64,000 nucleotides of DNA from Corella eumyota (Eukaryota; Chordata; Ascidiacea; Phlebobranchia; Corellidae), in NCBI GenBank assembly GCA_963082875.1, contig OY720100.1, positions 11,494,591 to 11,558,590 of the forward strand. Reading direction: 5' to 3'. Of this stretch, positions 11,701 through 22,545 are shown piece by piece; position 1 is the first letter of the stretch; every line of letters begins with the position of its first letter. The notes below the pieces were generated by a model that was not told where the DNA came from, searched no databases, and saw only the letters and a program-made list of their open reading frames with translations. A program made the translations under genes and the position numbers.

Positions 11701-14700
11701 TATATATATATTACTAAAATATTTCTTATGTTTTTTAGCAGATCAATTTATTTTTTATTTTTTTTTTTTTTTTTTTTAGAGAGGAAAGCTACTCATGAAC
11801 AACAAAGGTCATCTTCATAAACGACAACATCGACTTTTTAACGGACATTTTACAACTAGAGGAAAGGCAATTAGTAGATCAACTGAGGTATGTGAAAATT
11901 TTAATTCTTGCATTTTATTTGATGAGTTTATTGCACTCTGTGACAAAAAAAACGAATTTTGTTTAAATAAAATGATTTTAAAATTTAAAATTTTAATTTA
12001 AAATTTGTTACATAAAAGACATAATAAATGTTTAAGTAATAATACACTAGGGACTAATAATTAAAAGGGTAAAGTAAAAATAAAACTCACAAAAAGACAA
12101 GTTTATATTAGGTTTTTTGTTACAAAAATAGATTGAGGTTCTTTAAATAACAGTGAATTAAATTTAATTGTATTTGATGAGCAATCATGTAAGGTTATCG
12201 GGTTTTTTCCACTGAATTTGTTTTTGTCTAAGAAAAAGAGGTTGATAATGGGTTGTGTTAGGTCACGTTGAGTGCCAAATAATTACTGTCATTTCGCTTT
12301 TTGTTTTCTTAACAAAGTTCGACATTTCAATTGAAAATATCCTTTCTGGCGATAATTAGCTTATATAAATGTGATCAGTTTTCTTGTAATTATGGTTGTT
12401 AAAGTCTTATGGGACAAGCTAGCCTTGGGCCAAGGCTAATTAGTCGTTGCTTTTGGATTCGTGCCTCGTCATGGCAGAGAAATCTAGAAGTTTAATTGCT
12501 TTGGTTTGTTGGGATTAAACCGAAATATTTGATCTGTGGATGGTAGCTACTAAAATAGATTTTAAAACCTTTAATTTGAACTAGATTTTAAAATAGAGAA
12601 CAGTAAATAGCAATGTGCTGTGTTTAATACAATTATAATTTTTTCTAATTTATTTGATCAAAGTTAGATTTAAAACAGTGTTAAAATATTTGTGTTATAT
12701 TTAATAAGCAAATTTAGATTTAAAAATTTAAGAAAGGTGTTTTGGCATAAATTATGTACCTAATTTAAAAAAAAATATGATTAATACCAATTTTTGTTTT
12801 GCTTAAAAAATATTGAAACTTTTTAAAAAGAAAATAATTTATAAGTATTTTAGTTAAACTTTCTAAAAAATTTTTACTTTTTAAATTCTGCGGTTTGTTA
12901 AAAAAGATTTTGTTTAAGATTGATTTCAGTTGTTGAATTGGTTGAGTAAACTTGATAAACAGTACATCCTGTCATTAAAGAAGTGTTGAACTATGTCATA
13001 ACTTGTCATTTGCTTGTAAGCAAGCAGGGATTAGTAGATTATTTATAGTGTTTGGTTAGTTGAAAGGTAGTATGTATGTAAAGTTATGTAAATGGATAAA
13101 CAAGTTTTGGAAATTTCAAAATTTTAAATTGGGAAATTTTTTAATATATTTTGTTAATTTTTATTCAATTTATTTTTTTTTTGTTTTTACTGAATAATGA
13201 TTTTTTTTGCCCAATTATGTAAAAATTTTAGCCTTGAATATTTTTAGGGGATTTTTTTTATTTTTTTAAGTATTGATTTTTTTTATTTTGAAGGCTATAA
13301 ATTTTCGAGTTGAATTAACATTAAGTATTTTGTCAAAATTTTGTTATTTGTTTTGTTAAATGGGTGTAATGTATAAAAATATTTATATTAAGATGTTTAT
13401 TATATCATTAATATTTTATGCGTCATTTTTTTAATTGAGTTGAAATTTTTAATTTTATTTTTGTGGTATTATAATAGTTAGCTTAAATTTTTGTAAGGTT
13501 TTACATAAGTTTACAAATGCTCAAACTTGAGATTTAATTTTAAATTATTGTTTTGCATTCTACTCTTACATATAAGGAGTTCAAACTTAATTACAAAACC
13601 AGAGTTATGCATTTACAGGATTTCGATGTAATATTTATTTAAAACGAAGGCTATTATTACCCTGTTATTTTACCAACAGAAATTTTTATTAAAGTTCAGA
13701 TTTATTTACCTGGAAATTGGAATTGAATTAAAATTTTTACAATTTTTTACATCACTAGGCCATAAATTATACCCTTCATATAAATTTTAATTTTTTTCAA
13801 TTTAAAGGGAATTAGGTTGCTAAACTAATTTATTTTTTTTACGTTATGCCAAACAGTTTAATTGCAGGAATGTTCAACCTGTAATTATTTAGGCCAAGTG
13901 CAATTTTTGACCGTACAGTCAGCTTAGATTTAAGTGGGTTCTTATTACATTAAATTACTCACTCAAGTGTTTTTGTGCGGGTATTTTTCTATAAATAACT
14001 TAGATCTGGTTTCTTGGTTTTTGCGATGCCGGTTTTGTCGAAAAAAAAATATTTTAGAAAAAAGCTATTAGATAGCATAGTTGCAAAAACGTTTTGTTTT
14101 CATTTAATTAAAATTTCTAAGAATATTTAGTTATTTTAGTTATCAAAGTTGATATTTAATGTTTTAGTTTTAGCATTTGCTGTTATTCTTACTAGCAATT
14201 AAATATCATCAATGCTCGTATCGTATTTCATGTTTATATATACTGGCCTTCAAGAGGAAATAAAGAAATTAAAATATATTATGTTGGAAATTTAAAAATC
14301 AATCTTTTTGGTGATTCATTTAAAAATAATTATTTTTTTATATTTGATTTTAGTCAGTTTCTGTTTTGGTTTCATAGTAGTTTTTGTCGAAATTTTGATG
14401 ATAAATTAATTGCATGGCTTATGACTAATTTTTAAGAACAAATTCATTTTAATACTAAATTGGGACAAAAAATAAATAAAATTTTTATTAGTTTTTAAAA
14501 AATGTTATGACAGTCAGACTCACAGGAAAAAGGGTAAAAAATAGTGAATGAATCACTTAAATTTTAGGGCGAGTATACTATTAAGTTAACAATGGGTAGT
14601 TTAAATTGAACAATGTGAATCATTTGCTTTCCTTTTTCTTCAGACTTGAGCTGTTTACTAAAATTTTTACTTCAGTTTTTTATATAGTTTAGTTTTATTT

Positions 14701-17700
14701 ATAAAGAAAGGTAACATAAACAACAAAAAATGTAATCTTAATTTTTTTTTGCAGCAGGTAGCTAATATTGTGAAAAATATAAAAATGTAGTTAAATCATA
14801 TCAGATTATATATTTATTTATATTTTATGATTTTATTTGTATAAAGTATCAGGCAGTTATATTCTAATGAAACTTAGGGTGAATTTATTGCACCAATATC
14901 CTATAAAGTTACTTCCTTTTCATACTTAAAACAATATTTATGTTTTGCTTTTTAATTTACTTCCATTTCCCGGATTTAATTCATATCAGGATTTTTTATT
15001 AAGGGTTTTAATTAATTAATGAGTTGGGTATCTTATTACAGACAGGGGTGTTAAGAACAATATATAATTCATATTTTTGATTAAATTTTTGTAAAAATTA
15101 CGATAATTATCAAATAATAAATAATGTAGTTAGTTTTTATCAAAAATGTTTATAAATTACTCATTTTTTACCATGTCTCATGCTTATTTTATGACTCTAT
15201 ACTCTGACATCATTATTTGTTGTTATTATTACCTTTAAAATCGATCGTTGGTAGCTGCGCTAACTAATTATTTATAACATCTCAATGACATGCAGGCATT
15301 ATTTACTACACAAAAAAATGACGTCTTATATTGCAGTGTATTAGATAATAGGCAGAACATCTTGTTGCTTGTTTCGTAGGTATTACACTACAGGACGTAT
15401 TAACATGAGTGTAGGTAGATGTATTGAGTCATTAAGTCGAATTAATAAACAATAGTGGATAAATTTTTTCGAACTGTCCACTGTCACGTTTTTTGTATTG
15501 TTTAGAATGTATTGTTTATAATAGGGTTTTTTGCCTTGTTGCAGTGACCACTCATTTCCTATTTCCGCCAAAAAAGAAAAAAAATTAGTTGGTATTTTTA
15601 TAACAAAATTCAAACTAGTTTAACATTTTGCCTTAAAATGAATAGAATCAGAGAGGAAGTGACACAGCCAGTTAGGTTTGGTGTTATTTTTCAAAAAAAA
15701 AGGTTATTAATTCAACTTTTAGAAAGCCTATATGAGCGTATAAATTCATTTATTATAATAATCGAAAGGAATATAATAAAAATACTTAGTATCTTTTAGG
15801 TGATGCATAATAAAAATAGCAGTAGAGGTTAAAAAATAAATGATATTTAATATTTCTAATTATTAAAGCTATCTTTAAGACTAATTGCTTAATATAGTGC
15901 TTGACAACTAAAAACGTATATTCCGTTCTAAAAATAGTCCAAAAACGTTTTTTTTCTTTACTCTCGATTTAGTGTGATAGTTAAAAAATGAGTGCACTGG
16001 TTGAAGTGGATCATAATTTTAGTAAGAATCGTGTGTTAGGTTTAAGTAAAAGTTTTAGTAATATGCCTTCATCAAATACTCTTATTACTTCACAGAATGT
16101 TGCTGTTTCAGATGAGGGTAAGTTTGTTTTTATTATCTTGAAAATATTTTTAGTTTTATTTTTTAACTGTTAAATTAATGTTAGTTTCATTTTTTATGCT
16201 ATATTATGTGTGTAGATTAGAGTTTTATAATTGGGTAAATTTTAAAAATATTAAACTTGTCAATAAAATTTTATTTTAAACATTTCATTTTATGATTATA
16301 TCAAAATTTATGGTGAAGTTAATAAAATACGAAAAGTTAAAAAAAAATTTCAAGTATTTTGTTGTGCCATTTTACAAAATTCAAGAAAAAAAAATTAAAA
16401 AAAAAACTTTTTAAAGATGGTTTAAGTGGGGCATCGAGCATTGAAAGCTTAGCAAGTAATGCCAGCTTACCTAGTTGTCTTAACGGTTCCCTTGCCAACA
16501 ATTTTGACTACCGAGGATATCAACGATCTTCGTTAAGAGCAGCAAACTCACAAGAGCTAACTGGGTTTGCTGCAGGACGAATCTCACACTGGGCAGTCTC
16601 TTTTGAGCGCTTGTTGGATGACCCACTGGGTGTGAAATACTTTAGGGTAAATTGGTGGATTTTTTTTTAAATTAATGTTTTTTTTATAAATTGTTGTGCA
16701 ATTTAAGGTTTTTTTGTTGAGAATAATTAAAACCTAATAATGGAATTACCTTTTTTTTACTTTAAGACATTTGTTTTGGATTTATAAAATTATTTAATTG
16801 TTAAATCTGATTTTTTAGGAATTTCTTTGCAAGGAATACTCGGAAGAAAATATTTTATTTTGGGAAGCTTGTGAAAATTTAAGGAGAAATTCTGTAAATG
16901 ACTGCGATAAATTAAAAATTGAGATTAAGGATATTTATGACAGGTGTGTGAATCTTTTAATGCAAAAAATCAGTAAATTATGGTTATAAAATTACCCTAA
17001 ATTTAATGTTATTTATTTTAAAACATTATGAATAAGAAAATTCACATTTCTTTTCTAAATTTTTAATTATTTTTTTATTTTTTATTAAGATTTTTGTCTC
17101 CTAATGCACTGATGCCGGTTAATATAGACAGCCATGGTCAACAGTTAGCTGCTGAGGCCTTAACTACAACTCCACGACCCGATATTTTCTTTAACCAACA
17201 ACATCAGGTTAGTGAATGCTTTTCTAATGTAAATTTTTAGTTTACGAATGGTAGTTATTGGGTTAATAACATTATTAGGGCATTTAGTACAGAAGGCTAG
17301 TACCCATATGATTATTGTCATATTACCAAAAACTGTCCAAATTTTGGTAAAATATCGTTTGTGATTTTTTTTGGTTTTGAAGTCCATTTGGTCAAATGGT
17401 TAACAATAATATTGGCGGATACCCCATCTTGTAACCTCTAAATTTTTAATTTTAAAATATTAAAGGTAGTAAAAAAACTTATTTTTTTCAGGTTTATACT
17501 TTAATGAAGTTAGATAGCTACAGTCGATTTTTAAAATCCTCACTCTATCGTCAATGTATGGTTTGTGAAATGGAAGGCCGACCTTTGCCCCTTGACCCCA
17601 ACTTCGAAACCATGACCTCTGACACCTCAAGTCAAGATGGGCGGAGCTATGGATCGTTCAAGGACCAATCAAAAAGCTCTGAAGGAAGCTCGTTTCGAAG

Positions 17701-20700
17701 AAAGGTAATTTTTGCAAAGATTTTTCCAAAATTTATAATTTTAAAATTTTTTTTATTTATTCTTTTAATTTTTGTTTTAGGATAAAAAGTCACAAAAAGG
17801 TTCTACAAAACGGGGAATCTTCGGAATAAAAAGTAAGTAACAAAAACATTTTAGTGATAGTAGGCCAAAGGTAAAGGCTATTAGAATTTTGGCGAGCCAT
17901 TGAATAAATAATAAATGAACATCGATTTATTTTAATTAAATGATTTTCCCACTTAAAGTCATATCACTTTTCCCCGAAATCTTTTTTCAACCCCTTTTTA
18001 AGTCCAACTACCAAGTTAAAATTTCATAGAATTAAGCCGTTTCTGTTTTTGCGGTTAAATCTAAGGTTCCTATGACATATAATAGCCATAATTAGGTCTT
18101 ATGGGCTCTGTTTAAGGTATCGGGCAGAGACCGGGCGATCGGTCATTTTTTTCGCGGATGTTTAGTTTCAAATTCCGGTATCGCAAGAATTTTTTTGCCC
18201 GATCTTTTTCCTGTTATTAGTAGTGCCTGTTACGCACTTCGAAGCGCGTGGCCTGTTTTAATTACATTTCAGCATTGCGGTATAATTATTTCCTTTAGCA
18301 GTAAGAGCATATAGGTTAACATACAATATTTTTAATTCTTATTTATACCGCAAATCGTGTAAAACGATACAAAAGAGTCATATTACACTGTATATACCTT
18401 TTTAATTGAATTTTGTTTTCTATATTCGAGCATTTTGATTAAAAAAACAGAGGACACTAGAGTTTAAAATCGCGTCACAAAAATTTTAACCTTAAAATAC
18501 CCGGACGACATTTTAATATTATTTTTCGTCTACTCACGTTTAAAAAAAAATTGATCGTAAAAGGAAACATGAAATTGTATATTCATTTACATGCAAAAAC
18601 CTTAGCCACCTTATACATACATACATATAGTATTGCCACACGCTCTGGCATGTAGTCACGCTGTATATTTAAAGCGGAAGTCAAAAGCATTGTAATTGTT
18701 GCTTGTATGGCAGTATTGTCGTGACGTCACCACGAAGATTTATTTTGGGCTTTTTTTGTTGCGTGCCGTCTTTGTTCTACGGTAAAATAGACCATGCAAT
18801 TCTAGGTAACGAAATGTCCCAAAAGTATGGCGTGACTTTTAGTTTAAAAATCACCTGAAGTTATAAATAAACGCAATACACGAAATTAAAAAGCAAATAC
18901 GTTTTTTTTACATTACTTAACGAGTTATAATAACGAAGGCAATTTTACAGCCAATGTCCTATAATTTTGTTTCTACGAAACCACATAGTTTTTGTTAAAT
19001 CGAATAAGCTTCCCACGGTTTAAAATATAGGTCAAACTATAAAACAGACCTGCCGCATTGAAACCAACCAATACAGCAACACCTTTTAATTAGATGCCTT
19101 CAAAGGCGTACCAAGCTAGAGCGTATACTTTGTGATATATTAATATGTATAAGTTCAAAGCCAATGGTATTTGACATACAGCTTAGGCTGCTATTTTCGG
19201 TTTCGAGAAATCGTTGAAAACGCTTTGATTTTTGCGACGTGTTTTTATTTAAAATGGTGACCTAATATAACATGTCACGTGACCTAATTAAAATTAATTT
19301 GTCGTCCGAATATTCTTTCGGTACAATTTTACTCCAAATTGCCGACGTAAATTTACAACTATTTTCAACGTTGTTTTATTTTGGAAAATGACGTGTTTTT
19401 TCGTTATGCTAATTGATTAAGGGTTGGGAATAGATAACGTGATTTTATGTCGAGTAAGAACAACGTGATATGGTATAGGGAAGTAGGAATTAGTTAAAGC
19501 CGGAAAGCCTCGTTTAAACAAGTTAATAAACCAAAACACTTACAATTAGTTTATTTTTAATTCTAAATTTTAAATTAAAATTTGAATATTATTACTTTGC
19601 CAATAGGCATTTTTAGTTCGTTAATCCTTTAAGTACAACCTTTAAGTACAACCTTTTTCAAAAAATATGACGTCACAATATGTTCAATCGAGTTTTTAAC
19701 AACACGTTGGCCTTATGACGTCACATAGTTTTATTTTGGTTTCTTAAAATTCTTAAACCCTCTAATTACGTTACGTTTATTCAAGTGTTTTACGTAGAAA
19801 ATTTAGAGTTATTATTTCAAATTGCGTATTATATAACCTTATATGTAATTAACTGTTATGTAAGGTTACATTTGTTGTTTTAACGTGACAATAGCAAAAT
19901 TTAAAGGTAGAGTCATACAAAGAATTGTGTTTTTTTAAATATTTTAATTTTTTTTAGGTCGATCTTCAAAGAGCAACGGGTCGTTTAACAGACAGTCAAG
20001 TAGGGTAAGTCGGTCACATGATCTATAATCCATTTTTAGTGACTATTACTACTTGTTTTTTGTTCTATTACTAACAAAGTTTGTGTTAGTGACTAAAAAA
20101 TTTAAAATTGTACTGAACTAGTTACGGATAAATAAATCACTTTTTCAGTAACGTTATGTTGTTAAAAATATTTCAAATTAAAATTTATATTTTTACTTTA
20201 ATTTAAAAAATAAAAAAATAATTATTAAATTATCAAAATTTGTAACATTTTTTTTTATTTTAAAATAATTTTTTTTAATTTTTTTAGGACTCTTCCGGTT
20301 CCGAATCTCTCTTTTCGAACCCGTCCCCGATTTCCCGGTCCAGCTCCCTCACAAACTCGGCCCCCGAATATCCGGACCCCACCCGGGTGTGTCACGTGAC
20401 TTTGTGGGACGGCACCACGACCGTGATCTACGCGAAGCGATCTGGGGTTACCACGGTGGGTGAGGCCTTGGGTAACTTGTGCGAGCGGAGGGGGGTAAAG
20501 ATGACGTCAATCACTGTTTATCTGTACGAGAACGGGCCCGGCGGGAATCGAACCCTGTTGTCCATGGACAGAGACGTCGACGTGCTAGGTAATTTTTTAA
20601 ATGTTTTTAGTCACGTGACGCGCTCAGGTGTTCAAATTTTGTTTTTTTACTCAGTTAGCTTAAAAATATGACTCTGCCATCCTTATTTTAATAAAAAATT

Positions 20701-22508
20701 GTTACACAATTATAATTATTTTTAATGACGTCATTATGTTCCTTCTTTTTAGCGTCACGGACCGTGATTTTGGAGCGGAAGTCGATGTTCCGGTTGGACA
20801 TGTTACCGGTCATGAAAACGGTCGGGGTGAAGTCTCGTCCGAACAAAACAATCGCAGAAGTATTGGAACCAGTTTTGATCAGATATAACTTGGCTCTAAG
20901 TGACATGAAAGTCAACACCGTAGTTGTAAGTTGTGTTTATATATATTTTTACTTATTTAAATTTTCAGAAAAATTTTTGAAAAGGAAAAAAACGAGAAAA
21001 AACGAAAAATAATTAAAAATTAAGAAACAGAGGAAAAATTGATGATTATAAATTTTAAACCTAAATAGAGGATTGGGGTAACCCCCTTTCCACCCCTTTA
21101 AATGAAGGGTCTAGTTTTCTTTCGTTTTTATATTAGAGTGGTTTCACATTAGCTTTGGTTTTATTATCTTTGTATTTTTTTGTAAACAAGCTAAAGAAAA
21201 TTGTATTTGCAAGGAGAACAATTGGGAAATTTTGTTTGCTCATATTGTTGTTCTAAAATTAGGTTTAAAATAATTTTTTATGCATATTGTTGTTATTATT
21301 TTAACAATAAATTCGAAACCTGCTTTATACAATAAATTCGAAACCTGCTCCATGAGTCATTTAATTGTATTTAATAAAAATATTTAATATAACTTACTGA
21401 TATATTTTAATAGAATAACGAAAAGGAAGAAGTCAATTTAAGCGAACTGGTTTCGACACTGGATGGCTTAAAAGTTTCCGTGGAACAAAAACCCGTAGAA
21501 AATAGAAGCAAGTGGTCAGGTAAATAATATATTGAATTCACATCTGCCGATATCACTAAAAACTATTTGACGAATAGACATTTTTCTGAAACCAAAATTA
21601 AGGTCAACATTTTATTATCAAAAATTAAAGGGGATTTTTTTAGAGAAGGGTTAGGGTAAGACATGGTAAATAAAGAATACTTTATTTTCGGTGAAATGAC
21701 GTTTTTAGGTATTTGGTTTTCGGACAAATGCCTATTCGGTAAAATGGTTCTCGGTAATTTAATGGTACTTTATCAAAAATATATGTAAACGCTTATAGAA
21801 AATTTGCGCCAAAAATTATTTATTAATGTGTTGTTTAAATACACGTGAAACGTTGCCTTAAATATACAAAAAATTAATATTTCATGATATTGTTTTGCGC
21901 AATTTCAAATTGTCCAGAATAATATTTTTTCGATTTTTTATTTTAATGACGTTTTTCAATACACAGTTCCGCTTCTTATTTCTATGGATAGGGATGTATT
22001 ACCTATTTCCTATTATTTATACGTATCTAGGTCGCATTAATAACTCAATATACTTAAAATTACCAGAAAAAATTCACATGTCAATTTTCTTTTGATAAAT
22101 GATGATTAAAAATAAACAAGCTTACTAAAAGTAATTATGACCACCTGTGGTAGTTTTTTATTGACCGTTACGTTTTTTAGAAGAAAAATGATTTTTGCTT
22201 AATTTATCTTTTAAGATGCTTTGCCTTTTTTTATTTATTTTTTATTTTCAGGTGAAACGAAACAGTCGAAAAGAATAAAAAACAAATCGGAAGATAAGAA
22301 AAACAGTTTAAACAATAACAAAAATCCAAACCAAATTCCCGATAAACAAGAAACAGAAGGTTAACATTTTTTATATTTATTTATTTATCTTTTTTCTAGA
22401 TAACTTAATTTTTTTAATAAAAAAATATTTAAAGGGACGTTTGAATACAAATTTTAAAATGAAAATACTTTTAAGACAGGTTAAATTACATTGCAATACC
22501 TATAGTAA

Positions 22509-22545
<37 letters not shown>

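Noticed and set aside
14751-14766. Three-base microexon (CAG between TTGCAG and GTAGCT)
   Set aside because: A 3-base exon would not solve the phase conflict, and such strings arise easily at acceptor-like tracts.
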